Source: Planotetraspora thailandica (GTDB lineage Bacteria; Actinomycetota; Actinomycetes; Streptosporangiales; Streptosporangiaceae). From it: a DNA stretch of 64,000 nucleotides. Below the pieces are notes generated by a model. The model was not told the origin of the DNA and did no database searches. It saw nothing but the letters and a program-made list of their open reading frames with translations. The position numbers and the translations under genes were made by a program. The DNA lies in the NCBI RefSeq assembly GCF_016863335.1, contig NZ_BOOR01000036.1, positions 1 to 64,000 on the forward strand, written 5' to 3'. Positions 22,866 through 33,775 of the stretch are shown piece after piece (position 1 is the first letter of the stretch; each line of letters begins with the position of its first letter).

Positions 22866-24767
22866 TCAGCTCTTGCGGCGGGAATCGAGCATCAGCTTGA
22901 TGCGGCGCAGCCCCAGGCGGCGGCCGATGCGCCTGATGCCTCCGCCCTTGAGCTCGTTGACCTGCTTGCGCAGGGTGGCGATGTCACGGCGGTACTGCAT
23001 GGCGTTGGAACGCCAGCTCTTGGACTCCTCGCGCAACTCGGCGACCTTGGCGGTGAGCCTCTCGACCTCGCCGGTCAGCCGCTTCACCTCGGCCCTGGAG
23101 CTGGGGTCTCCCTTGGCCTGGTAGGCGATCCTGCGCCCCTGCGCGGGGGGCGCGGAGCCGGTGGGGAGGAAGTCGTATTCGGCCCCGTCCACCCGGGTCG
23201 AGCCGAAGACGTCGGAGACGGCGCCGTCGAGGTCCTCCCCTGGCTCGGCCACGATCCGGGCCCTGGCGAAGGCCGCCGTGCGCTCCAGACGGGCGGCCGT
23301 GACGCCCTCGGGGCCCTCCGCCAGCACGATCGAGACCAGCCCCAGATCCCGCTTCACCATCATGTCGAGCAGCCCGGCCAGGGCGTCCTCGCCGGGCGCC
23401 CAACCTGCGGGCAGGCGCAGCACGAACGGCGCGAGCCCGGGTGTGCCGCCGAGCCGTACAAGGGGTTCGTGGGCGTAGTGGCCGCGAATCAGCACCTTGT
23501 CGAGTTCGGGGTCCTTCAGCGGCTCCCGCCGGTCGGGCTCGATCCCGTCCCACGAGCCCTTGAGGATCACTGAGACGTCGGCGACCGTCGCCGCGAGCAC
23601 CGCGTCGACGCTCGTGCGCACGTCCTCGTAGGAGGCTCCCTCGGCGTCCACCTCCACCTCGACGTACGGCACGAGCCACCGGCGGAACGGGTGTGACCGC
23701 AGCCACCGGTAGTGGGGGATGCGGTCGGGGATGAAGGCGTGGTCGGCCCGGCTGACCGCCGTGGCCTCGCGCATGCGCATGGTGGGCCCGAGGTGGTAGC
23801 CGACCGCTTCGCGGTCGGGCACGAACACGGCGCCTGCCTGTGAGAGCCGGTAGCCCAGCTCGATGTCCTGGCCGAGGGTCAGGTCCTCGTCCATCGGGCC
23901 GGACGCCGCGATCAGCGCGGCGTTCACCGAGGTGGAGCCGCCGACGTGCAGGCTGAACGCGCGCTGGGTAGGGGCGCGCAGCCCGTCGCTGTGCTCGACG
24001 AGGTCCGTGAGCCACTGGTGCGGCTCCGACGGCTCGAAGAGCGTGGACCGCTCATCGGTCTCCACGACGTCGGCGGGCGTGGGCGGCGGCGCGGACGAGA
24101 AACGCAGGCGGCTGGTGACCGCGAGGTAGGGCGCCTGGTGATGCCACCGCATGTGGGCCTCCAGCGCCGTCCTCTCCGCGACGACGTCGGAGTCGAGCCA
24201 GAAGACGACCTCGCCCGTGGCGGCCCGCAGGCCGGTGTTGCGGGCAGCGGCCCTGCCCGGGGTCGCGCAGACGAGCAGGCGGGTGCCCTCCGGGCGCAGT
24301 CCGGGCAGGCGCAGCGGAGGCTCGCTGCCGTTGTCGACGACGACGACCTCGGTGAGCCCGGACGGATAGGTCTGCTGTGTGAGGCCGGCGAGGGCGAGGT
24401 CGAGTTCTTCCTGCCTGCCGTACGCCGGGATCACCACGCTGACCCGCATGGTGGGCGTCCACGTGCCCAGCTCCGGCGGCACCAGGGTCGAGTAGTCGTT
24501 GCCGCGCACGCGCGGGATCGGGGCGGCCACACGGGTGTCGGCCGGCTGCCCGGGCAACAGTTCGGGCAACGGTTCGGGCAACGAGACGGCGGCGGACGGA
24601 TCAGAAGTCACGGCTGGCACAGATTTCTGAGGGAGGTCGCGTGCACGGGGGAAAGGCGTTCGCCCGGAGCGGGGAGGTCGGGGATCACGTTCCGCTCCAG
24701 GATGCGGGTCGCTCGGAGCCCGCGCCACCGGTATGCCCGCGGCACTCACCGAACCTGCCGGCGGCAC
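22866..24767 (-). CDS. Family 2 glycosyltransferase with C-terminal coiled coil
   Basis: Up to 633 residues; the true start is uncertain. The conserved part begins near residue 84, and GTG codons near 24600-24615 are alternatives without a clear ribosome-binding site. GT-A fold: MRVSVVIPAYGRQEELDLAL, ARNTGLRAATGEVVFWLDSD and GQDIELGYRLSQAG. The end is a Lys/Glu-rich coiled coil (VKRLTGEVERLTAKVAELRE) and a basic tail. It converges on its paralogue with a gap of only 15 bases. Confidence 0.82.
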   Translation of the reverse strand: MPPAGSVSAAGIPVARAPSDPHPGAERDPRPPRSGRTPFPRARDLPQKSVPAVTSDPSAAVSLPEPLPELLPGQPADTRVAAPIPRVRGNDYSTLVPPELGTWTPTMRVSVVIPAYGRQEELDLALAGLTQQTYPSGLTEVVVVDNGSEPPLRLPGLRPEGTRLLVCATPGRAAARNTGLRAATGEVVFWLDSDVVAERTALEAHMRWHHQAPYLAVTSRLRFSSAPPPTPADVVETDERSTLFEPSEPHQWLTDLVEHSDGLRAPTQRAFSLHVGGSTSVNAALIAASGPMDEDLTLGQDIELGYRLSQAGAVFVPDREAVGYHLGPTMRMREATAVSRADHAFIPDRIPHYRWLRSHPFRRWLVPYVEVEVDAEGASYEDVRTSVDAVLAATVADVSVILKGSWDGIEPDRREPLKDPELDKVLIRGHYAHEPLVRLGGTPGLAPFVLRLPAGWAPGEDALAGLLDMMVKRDLGLVSIVLAEGPEGVTAARLERTAAFARARIVAEPGEDLDGAVSDVFGSTRVDGAEYDFLPTGSAPPAQGRRIAYQAKGDPSSRAEVKRLTGEVERLTAKVAELREESKSWRSNAMQYRRDIATLRKQVNELKGGGIRRIGRRLGLRRIKLMLDSRRKS

Positions 24768-24842
24768 CGCATTTTGGCACAGCGCCGACGCACTGCCCCT
24801 TTTGTCCAGGATTCCGATGGGTGAACTAGTCCGATGGGTGAA

Positions 24843-26150
24843 CTACGGGGTGTCGTCGCCTTCCACCCGCATCACGCCTGCCACGGCGCGCACGATGTCC
24901 AGGTCCTGGAGGTCTTCGATGGTCGCCGACAACGCGGCGTCGTTGGCCCGGTGGGTGACCAGGACGAGCCGGGCGTCGTCGCCGCGGCCCTCCTGCTTGA
25001 CCGTCTGGATGGACACGTCGTGTTCGGCGAAGACGTCGGCGACCCGGGCGAGCACGCCGGGTTTGTCCGCCACGTCCACCGACACGTGGTAGCGGGTGGT
25101 CGTGGCGCCCATCGGGTGGACCTTCAGGTCGGCGTAGGTCGACTCCTCGGGGCCTCGGGTCGCGGCGATGCGGTTGCGCGCGACCGCGACGATGTCGCCG
25201 AGCACGGCCGAGGCCGTGGGAGCGCCTCCGGCGCCCGCCCCGTAGAACATGAGCCGCCCGGCCGACTCGGCCTCGACGAACACGGCGTTGTAGGCCTCGC
25301 GCACGCCCGCGAGGGGATGCGACCTCGGGATCATCGCGGGGTGGACGCGCACGCCGATCGACCCGCCGTCGTCGGAGAGCGCGCAGATGGCCAGCAGCTT
25401 GATGACGTAGCCCATGGCCTGGGCCGAGGCGACGTCGGCGGCGGTGATCTCGGTGATGCCCTCGCGGTGCACGTCGGCCGCCGTCACCCGGCTGTGGAAG
25501 GCGATGCCCGCCAGGATCGCCGCCTTGGCGGCGGCGTCGAAGCCCTCCACATCGGCGGTCGGATCGGCCTCGGCGTACCCCAGTGCCTGCGCCTCCTCCA
25601 GGGCGTCGGTGAAGGAGGCGCCGGAGGAGTCCATCTTGTCGAGGATGTAGTTGGTCGTGCCGTTGACGATGCCGAGCACCCGGCGGACCCGGTCGCCGGC
25701 CAGCGACTCGCGCAGCGGGCGCAGCAGCGGGATCGCACCCGCGACGCTGGCCTCGAAGTACAGGTCGGCCCCGTTCTGCTTGGCCGCGGCGTGAATGGTC
25801 GCACCGTCCTCGGCCAGCAGCGCCTTGTTGGCGGTCACCACCGACTTGCCCCGCGACATCGCGGCGAGGATGAGCGATCTGGCCGGCTCGATGCCGCCGA
25901 TCACCTCGACCACGATGTCCACGTCGTCGCGGGTGGCCAGGCCCTCCGCGTCGGTCGTCAGGAGCGCGGGGTCCACATCCGTGTCGCGCCTGCGGCCCAG
26001 GCGGCGAACGGCCACGCCCGCCAGCTCCAGGGGAGCGCCCACGCGTGCGGCCAGGTCGTCGGCCTGCTCGCGCAGCAGGCGCACCACCTGCGAACCGACG
26101 ACGCCGCAGCCCAGCAGCGCCACCCTGAGCGCCGGTTTGGCGTTACTCAC
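24843..26150 (-). CDS. hom: Homoserine dehydrogenase
   Basis: 435 residues, GTG start with GAGGAGGACTC upstream. An N-terminal NAD(P) Rossmann domain (VALLGCGVVGSQVVRLL), a catalytic domain (ATADVEGFDAAAKAAILA-type region, GTTNYILDKM) and a C-terminal ACT domain (about 350-435, YHVSVDVADKPGVLARVADVF) that should bind threonine for feedback control. It reduces aspartate semialdehyde to homoserine. It is 46 bases from lysA, in an operon. Confidence 0.96.
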   Translation of the reverse strand: MSNAKPALRVALLGCGVVGSQVVRLLREQADDLAARVGAPLELAGVAVRRLGRRRDTDVDPALLTTDAEGLATRDDVDIVVEVIGGIEPARSLILAAMSRGKSVVTANKALLAEDGATIHAAAKQNGADLYFEASVAGAIPLLRPLRESLAGDRVRRVLGIVNGTTNYILDKMDSSGASFTDALEEAQALGYAEADPTADVEGFDAAAKAAILAGIAFHSRVTAADVHREGITEITAADVASAQAMGYVIKLLAICALSDDGGSIGVRVHPAMIPRSHPLAGVREAYNAVFVEAESAGRLMFYGAGAGGAPTASAVLGDIVAVARNRIAATRGPEESTYADLKVHPMGATTTRYHVSVDVADKPGVLARVADVFAEHDVSIQTVKQEGRGDDARLVLVTHRANDAALSATIEDLQDLDIVRAVAGVMRVEGDDTP

Positions 26151-26196
26151 GAGTCCTCCTCGTTTCGCCGGTCGCGTGGTCCCGGACCGGTCCCGG

Positions 26197-27579
26197 TCAC
26201 AGCTGGCCTCGCAACAGGTCCTCCTCGGTCTCCCGCCGCACGATCACGCGGGACCGGCCTCCGGAGACCGCGACGACCGCGGGCTTCGGCAGATAGTTGT
26301 AGTTGTTGGCGAGCGACCGGCAGTAGGCCCCGGTGCCCGCGACCGCGATCAGGTCGCCCGGCGAGACGTCCTGGGGGAACCACAGGTCGCGCACCACCAT
26401 GTCGCCGCTCTCGCAGTGCTTGCCGACCAGCCGCGACAACATCGGCCGGGCCGGGCTCTCCCGCGACGCCATGACGGCGGTGTATTCGGCGCCGTACAGG
26501 GCCGTGCGGATGTTGTCGCTCATGCCGCCGTCGACGCTGACGTAGGTGCGGAGGCCCTCGACGTTCTTGACCGTGCCGACCTCGTAGAGGGTGACGCCGG
26601 CCAGGCCCACGATCGAACGGCCCGGCTCCACCGTCAGGCGCGGCACAGGCAGTCCCGCCAACCGGCACGTCCGGGCGACGATCTCACGCAGGCCGTCCGC
26701 GATCACCTTGATGTCCGGGGCTTCGTCGCCGTCGACGTACGGGATGCCGTATCCGCCGCCGAGGTCGAGCTCGGGGAGGAGGACGCCGTGCTCGTTCTTG
26801 ATGTCGACGAGCAGCGTGGCCAGGCGGCGCGCGGCCACCTCGAACCCCGCGGTGTCGGTGATCTGCGACCCGATGTGCGAGTGCAGGCCCACGAGCTCGA
26901 GCTGCGGGAGCGCGAGGATGCGGCGCACCGCCTCCGCTGCCGCGCCGCTGCTCAGCGACAGGCCGAACTTCTGGTCGTCGTGCGCGGTCGCGATGAACTC
27001 GTGGGTGTGCGCCTCGACGCCCACGGTGACCCTGATCATGACCTTGGGGCGGCTGCCGTGCCGTTCCGCGAGGTAGCCGAGCCGCGCGATCTCCTCGTAG
27101 GAGTCGACCACGATGTGCCCGACGCCCACCTCGACCGCGCGCTCCAGCTCGGCGAGCGACTTGTTGTTGCCGTGCATGGTGATCCGCTCGGGCGGGAACC
27201 CGACGCTGAGCGCGACCGCGAGCTCCCCGGCGCTGCACACGTCGAGGCCGAGACCCTCCTGCTCGATCCAGCGGGCGACCTCGCGGCACAGGAACGCCTT
27301 GGCCGCGTAGTGGACCTCGCCGTCGTGGAAGGCGGCCCGGTAGTCGCGGCACCGGGAACGCACGTCCTCCTCGTCCAGCACGTAGAGGGGCGTTCCATAT
27401 TCTTTCGCCAGATCCCGGACGTCGACGCCGCCGATCGTGATCGCGCCGTCCGTGCGGCCGGACGTTCGCGGCCAGACGGCGGGGCGGAGGGCGTTCAGGT
27501 CGGCCGGCACGTGTGGAGGGCGCTCCTCAGGCAGCACTTCGGCATGCCTGTCACCGGCGGGATGGGCGAATCGACTCAC
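26197..27579 (-). CDS. lysA: Diaminopimelate decarboxylase
   Basis: 460 residues from GTG 27577-27579 ([18 protein letters not shown]), chosen because Streptomyces LysA proteins start in the same way; no strong ribosome-binding site is seen. Type III-fold PLP enzyme: PLP lysine in [35 protein letters not shown], the [11 protein letters not shown] glycine loop and the C-terminal [13 protein letters not shown]. It makes lysine from meso-DAP. Confidence 0.94.
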   Translation of the reverse strand: MSRFAHPAGDRHAEVLPEERPPHVPADLNALRPAVWPRTSGRTDGAITIGGVDVRDLAKEYGTPLYVLDEEDVRSRCRDYRAAFHDGEVHYAAKAFLCREVARWIEQEGLGLDVCSAGELAVALSVGFPPERITMHGNNKSLAELERAVEVGVGHIVVDSYEEIARLGYLAERHGSRPKVMIRVTVGVEAHTHEFIATAHDDQKFGLSLSSGAAAEAVRRILALPQLELVGLHSHIGSQITDTAGFEVAARRLATLLVDIKNEHGVLLPELDLGGGYGIPYVDGDEAPDIKVIADGLREIVARTCRLAGLPVPRLTVEPGRSIVGLAGVTLYEVGTVKNVEGLRTYVSVDGGMSDNIRTALYGAEYTAVMASRESPARPMLSRLVGKHCESGDMVVRDLWFPQDVSPGDLIAVAGTGAYCRSLANNYNYLPKPAVVAVSGGRSRVIVRRETEEDLLRGQL

Positions 27580-27666
27580 CCGAACGAGGCTATCCGACCT
27601 CACCCCCCGCAGAAGAACGCCGCCCACGTGGCGAGACAGGCTCTCTGGACACTCCAGGAGCATTCA

Positions 27667-28341
27667 TCACATTCTGCTCGGGAGCTCACCGAATAGGCCG
27701 GTCAAGGCCACCTGTACGGCTCTCGCCAGCCAAAGACGCGCGGTGTGCACCTCACCCGGCGCCCGGTCCCCCATCGGAACGGCGGGCGAGCGTTCGTGCG
27801 CGTCGTGATAGGCCAGCGCGAGCCGCTCCGCGTAGGCCGGCCAAGCCCCGGCCGCGGCCCCCTTACGGCTGGGCAGCTCGGCCAGCACCCGCAGGACCGC
27901 GAGGTCGCAGGGGGCGCGCAGGAGCTCGGGCCGGAATCCGTCCCAGGGCACCCCGAGATCCCGGGCCCACCTGAGCGTGGCGGCCGCGCGTGCGTGCGCG
28001 AACCGCACCACGAAGCCGGGGTTGTCCCATGTGCGAGGGAAGTCGGGCCAGGCGGGGACGCCCACGGACCCCACCGGGCCGGCGGAGCCCGACACGATCT
28101 CCCGGGCGATCTCGCCGGGGACCGCGAGCACGATGTCGAGAAGACCCCCCGGACGCACCCCGACCCTCGCGACGCCGTCCTGGTCACGCAGCTCGGCCGC
28201 GATCCGCTCGGCCGCGTCTCGGGGCGGCCCGCCGTACGCGGCCTGGAGCGCGGCCGCCGACACGACGAGCGCCTCCCGATCCCACGATCCCTGGGGCACG
28301 GGCGGCGTTCCCAGAATCAGGCCGAGCCGGGCGGGTGTCAC
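27667..28341 (-). CDS. nrtL: ArgS-related anticodon-binding protein (NrtL-like)
   Basis: 224 residues from GTG 28339-28341 (VTPARLGLILG); an upstream start at 28392 is possible. It resembles arginyl-tRNA synthetase without the catalytic domain: an N-terminal part like the ArgS additional domain and a C-terminal DALR anticodon-binding part (FVVRFAHARAAATLRWARDLG). No HIGH or KMSKS motif is present, so it is not an active synthetase. It occupies the place where argS precedes lysA in other actinobacteria, suggesting an argS remnant given a new role. Confidence 0.75.
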   Translation of the reverse strand: MTPARLGLILGTPPVPQGSWDREALVVSAAALQAAYGGPPRDAAERIAAELRDQDGVARVGVRPGGLLDIVLAVPGEIAREIVSGSAGPVGSVGVPAWPDFPRTWDNPGFVVRFAHARAAATLRWARDLGVPWDGFRPELLRAPCDLAVLRVLAELPSRKGAAAGAWPAYAERLALAYHDAHERSPAVPMGDRAPGEVHTARLWLARAVQVALTGLFGELPSRM

Positions 28342-28556
28342 GCGGCCAACCCTAAGCCCACGGAAGGGCTCATCCTCACTCGAAGTGATCACGCGTAAAC
28401 AGGTAAAAAGTTCAGCTTACGCACGGGTAAGAATTTCGGTCAGACCTTAAGCGGTGGTAGCGTTGAGTCAAATAAGGCCAAACAAGACGGCGTGAGCTTC
28501 CAAAGGCTCGGGCGCGATCTGGCCACGCGCCCCTTCTTTTCCTCAAGTGAGACCAG

Positions 28557-30359
<1,803 letters not shown>

Positions 30360-30365
30360 CGCCGC

Positions 30366-32648
30366 TCACCGGGCCGTGACGGGCACCTGCGCCCGCGCGG
30401 CCCTTCGTGCCGGGATCAGCGCGACCAACAGCGACGCGCCGATCGCCACGAGAACGGCGGCGGCCAGCATTCCGGGGGTCGGGGCACGGCCGATGCCGGC
30501 CCCGACCCCGCTGCTGCGCCCCTCGAGATCGATGACCCCCTTCGACAGGGACGCGCCCGCGGCGCCGCCCAGCACCGCGCCTGCCGTCACGAGCAGACCC
30601 GTCCCGGTCACCAGGGTGGCCATGACCTGCCGCGGGGTCAGGCCCATCGCCTTCAGCACCGCCAGGTCGAGCAGGTGGTCACGCAGGCCCAAAGCGCTCG
30701 CCGTCAGCAGGTTGGCCAGGCCGATCAGGGCCAGCACGGCGACGAGTGCCACGATGATCAGGCGGATGACGGCCAGCCGGTCGGCCGGGTTGACCGCCTG
30801 GTCGACCTCCAGCGAACGGGACTCCAGCCGCCTGCGAACCTCGCCGGGATCGGCCCCCGGCCGCAGCACCAGGCTGTAGAACTGCGGCGGTGTCGCGTCC
30901 TTGGCCGCCAGGCTGTCGATGCCGAACGAGAGCACCTCGCCGTCCTGCTCCGGCTCGATGACCCTTCCGACGATCTTGACGATGAGCGGGGTGCCTCCGA
31001 TCGTCATCCGGACGCGGTCGCCGATGCGCACGCCGAGCAGGTCGAGCAGGCCCTGCCCCGCCACGGCCTCGCCGCGGTCGCGGAACATCCTGCCCTCCAC
31101 CACGGGGAACGGGTAGGGGTCGCCGGACAGGCCGAGGGCACGCGTGCGCACCGTCCTGGTCTGCCACGGCACGAGGGCGTCCAGCTCCACCCCCGGATAG
31201 GCGGTGACGACGTCGGGGTCGGCCATCGCGCGTCCGAGCGCCTCCTGCGCCGTCAGATCGCCCGGCCGTACGGACAGCGCCGCCGCCTGGCCGACCTGCT
31301 CCGGATGGCGGATGAAGTCGTCGAGGGTGGCCCAGCAGCCCAGCCCGATCGTGATCATCATCATCGGCACGGCCACGCCTGCGACGGTGAGGGCGGCCGT
31401 CGCCGGGCGGGTGAACGCGTCCCTGGCGCCCAGGACGAGGGCGGGCGGGAGCCGTACGAGCAGGGCCAGCCGGGCCAGCCGGGACAGGCGGCCGCCCGGC
31501 GGCGACGCGGGGGCGGCGGGAATGGGCGGCGTCACGCCGCCCCGCCACGCGGGCAGCCACACCGCGACCAGCACGACCAGCGCCGTGCCCGCCGCGATGG
31601 CGAGCGTCGGCCCGGGCGACAACGGCACGACCACGGTGCCGGACAACGCGTAGGTGGTGATGAGCCGTCCGGCGACGAGGCCGAGCGCGATGCCGGCCAG
31701 CCCCAGCGTGCCGTGCTCGGCGACGAGCATGCGGATGACCTGACCCCGGGTGAACCCCAGCGACTTCAGCGTGGCGATGTCGCGCAACTGGGTGAGGATG
31801 CGGCCGCCGGCGGCGTTGGCGAGGGCCAGGGCGGCCGCGACGAGGCCCGCGAGCCCGAACAACGCCAGAAGAAGGCCCAGCAGTCGGTTGTCGAGCTCCA
31901 TCGACGCCCTGACCTCGCGCCATGTGGACACCCGCTGCACCTGGTTGCGCAGCGTAATGACGGCCTGTTGCACCACGATGTCGGTGTATGCGGCGTCGGC
32001 CAGGCGCAGGCCCGTCACGGTCTCGGTGCGGCCGGGGGCGGGCTCCACCATGGTGAGGGTCGGGGCGAGCGTCCAGGCCAGGCCAGGCGTCCATTCGGGA
32101 TAGAAACCCTGATCGCCGCTCTCGGCCAGGCCCGCGACCACCAGCGTGTGGGTGGCGCCGTTGAGCCCCGTGACGGGGAAGGGACTGCCGGGGCGCAGAC
32201 CCAGGGCTCGGGCGAACGACTGCTCGACGACGACGCCCTCGGGGTTGCCCGCGTCGAGCCAGCGCCCCTCACGGAGGAGGGGACGGGCCACCGGCGGAAG
32301 CTCCGCCGTCGACTCCTGGAGGGCGATCGGGACCTTCCTGCCGCGCTCGGCCAGCGTCGCGGGGGCGCTTCGGTACGGCCCGGCGATGTCGGTGACCCCG
32401 CCCAGCCCCCGGAGCGCGGCGACGTCGGGAACGCCCTTGGTGTGGATCCAGACGTGAGCGCCCCTGCCTCGCTCGAACAGGCCGCGCCAGGGGTTGGTGC
32501 CGTCTTCGAGGAGCGTGGCCGCCGTGATGAGCGCGGTGACGATCCCCGCGACGGCGACGATCGTGAGCAGCGCCTGGCCGCGGCGGGCCCGGAGGTCGGC
32601 CCGGATCCACCTGACCTCCGCCCTCCCCGATCCTCCGATCACCCGCAT
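30366..32648 (-). CDS. ABC transporter permease with two FtsX domains
   Basis: 760 residues from ATG 32646-32648, with AGGGGTGGG just upstream. A signal-like first helix (ALLTIVAVAGIVTALITAATL), two large extracytoplasmic domains and two FtsX blocks of three helices each (about 275-400 and 650-755), plus a central hydrophobic segment, give the DUF214/MacB-like tandem permease layout. It pairs with the ATPase at 32839. It is likely an exporter or lipoprotein/peptide-type transporter rather than a sugar importer; substrate unknown. The head of repeat array C abuts its start. Confidence 0.88.
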   Translation of the reverse strand: MRVIGGSGRAEVRWIRADLRARRGQALLTIVAVAGIVTALITAATLLEDGTNPWRGLFERGRGAHVWIHTKGVPDVAALRGLGGVTDIAGPYRSAPATLAERGRKVPIALQESTAELPPVARPLLREGRWLDAGNPEGVVVEQSFARALGLRPGSPFPVTGLNGATHTLVVAGLAESGDQGFYPEWTPGLAWTLAPTLTMVEPAPGRTETVTGLRLADAAYTDIVVQQAVITLRNQVQRVSTWREVRASMELDNRLLGLLLALFGLAGLVAAALALANAAGGRILTQLRDIATLKSLGFTRGQVIRMLVAEHGTLGLAGIALGLVAGRLITTYALSGTVVVPLSPGPTLAIAAGTALVVLVAVWLPAWRGGVTPPIPAAPASPPGGRLSRLARLALLVRLPPALVLGARDAFTRPATAALTVAGVAVPMMMITIGLGCWATLDDFIRHPEQVGQAAALSVRPGDLTAQEALGRAMADPDVVTAYPGVELDALVPWQTRTVRTRALGLSGDPYPFPVVEGRMFRDRGEAVAGQGLLDLLGVRIGDRVRMTIGGTPLIVKIVGRVIEPEQDGEVLSFGIDSLAAKDATPPQFYSLVLRPGADPGEVRRRLESRSLEVDQAVNPADRLAVIRLIIVALVAVLALIGLANLLTASALGLRDHLLDLAVLKAMGLTPRQVMATLVTGTGLLVTAGAVLGGAAGASLSKGVIDLEGRSSGVGAGIGRAPTPGMLAAAVLVAIGASLLVALIPARRAARAQVPVTAR

Positions 32649-32650
32649 GA

Positions 32651-32837
32651 CCCACCCCTGGGGGTGATCATGCAGAAGTTCGGCCACACGCGGCCCCACC
32701 TGCCCTCTCCCTGTCCGTGATCATGCAGAAGTTCGGCCGCACATGGCGCGACCTGCCCTTTCCCGGTTCGTGATCATGCAGAAGTTCGACGACATACAGC
32801 CCGGCCTGGGAAAACACGATTCGTGATCATGCACCGG
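32651..32837 (+). repeat. 53-bp repeat array C between ABC ATPase and permease
   Basis: Cores GTGATCATGCAGAAGTTCG at 32664-32682, 32717-32735 and 32770-32788, and a truncated core GTGATCATGCACCGG at 32823-32837; all spacings are exactly 53. The head CCCACCCCTGGGG (32651-32663) is also, on the complement, the ribosome-binding region of the permease gene. The tail ends one base before the ATPase stop codon. Confidence 0.92.
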
Positions 32838-32838
32838 C

Positions 32839-33585
32839 TCACCCGTGCAGCTCCACGATGTCGCCTGCCGTACCGACCGGACGGCGGGGCGCCCGCGCGA
32901 TGGGCGCGTCGTCGACGATCTGGCCGTCGAGGATGCTCACGACGCGGTCGGCCATGCTCGCGACCCTGGCGTCATGGGTGACCAGCACGATGGTCTGCCC
33001 CTGCCGGTGCACCTTGCCGAGCAGTTTGAGCACGTCACGGGTATTGCGGCTGTCGAGATTGCCCGTCGGCTCGTCTGCGAGGAGCAACCTCGGATGGTTC
33101 GCGAGCGCCCGGGCGAGCGCCACCCGCTGCTGCTCCCCGCCCGACAGACGACCGGGCGCGGCGGCGGCACGCTCCTCGAGGCCGAGCTCGGACAGGAGGT
33201 ATTCGCGCCGCTCCCTCGCCTGCCTCGGCGACGCCCCGCCCAGCAGGGCCGGCAACTCGACGTTGTCGGCCACCGTCATGTTGGTGACCAGGTTGAGGAA
33301 CTGAAAGACGAATCCCACCTTCTGCCGGCGCAGCACGGCCCATGCGCTCTCCGACAGGGTGTCGGCACGCTTGCCGTCCAGCCAGATCTCGCCGCTCGTC
33401 CGGGTTTCCAGGCCGCCCAGCATGTGAACGAACGTGGACTTCCCCGATCCGGACGGGCCCATGATCGCGACGAATTCACCGGCCTCCACGACGAGGTCCA
33501 CCCCGCGTACGGCAGGCACGGGCAGCCCTCCGGTCTGATAGATCTTCACCAGGCCGGTCACCTTGACGACGGGGGGCTGGGTCAT
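32839..33585 (-). CDS. ABC transporter ATP-binding protein (LolD/MacB type)
   Basis: 248 residues. Walker A GPSGSGKST, Q-loop FVFQFLNLVTNMTVADNV, signature LSGGEQQRVALARAL, Walker B LLLADEPTGNLD and switch His in VLVTHDARVA. The LNL.P/M.V..N pattern and LDS after Walker B place it with LolD/MacB/FtsE-type ATPases that serve FtsX permeases. Its Shine-Dalgarno GCAGGAGG is formed by the tail of repeat array D. Confidence 0.93.
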   Translation of the reverse strand: MTQPPVVKVTGLVKIYQTGGLPVPAVRGVDLVVEAGEFVAIMGPSGSGKSTFVHMLGGLETRTSGEIWLDGKRADTLSESAWAVLRRQKVGFVFQFLNLVTNMTVADNVELPALLGGASPRQARERREYLLSELGLEERAAAAPGRLSGGEQQRVALARALANHPRLLLADEPTGNLDSRNTRDVLKLLGKVHRQGQTIVLVTHDARVASMADRVVSILDGQIVDDAPIARAPRRPVGTAGDIVELHG

Positions 33586-33593
33586 CGCCGCCC

Positions 33594-33743
33594 CTCCTGC
33601 ATGATCACGAAAGATGTTTTCGCAGGCAGGGCCGTAAGATCTCGAACTTCTGCATGATCACGAACAGAGGAGTGCGAGGTCAGCGCATGATCCGCGAACT
33701 TCTGCATGATCACGCCAAGGGGGTGGGGGATCACGCCAGGGGC
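33594..33743 (-). repeat. 53-bp repeat array D between padR-type regulator and ABC ATPase
   Basis: Complementary cores at 33695-33713 and 33643-33661 (52 apart, a one-base deletion) and a truncated core ending at 33608 (53 apart). On the gene strand the tail reads GTGATCATGCAGGAGG, so the core runs straight into the Shine-Dalgarno of the ATPase. The head on the right is partly duplicated: CCCCTGGCGTGATC and ACCCCCTTGGCGTGATC on the complement. Confidence 0.88.
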
Positions 33744-33775
33744 GATATCCAGGGGGTGGGGGGTGGGATGGGGCA

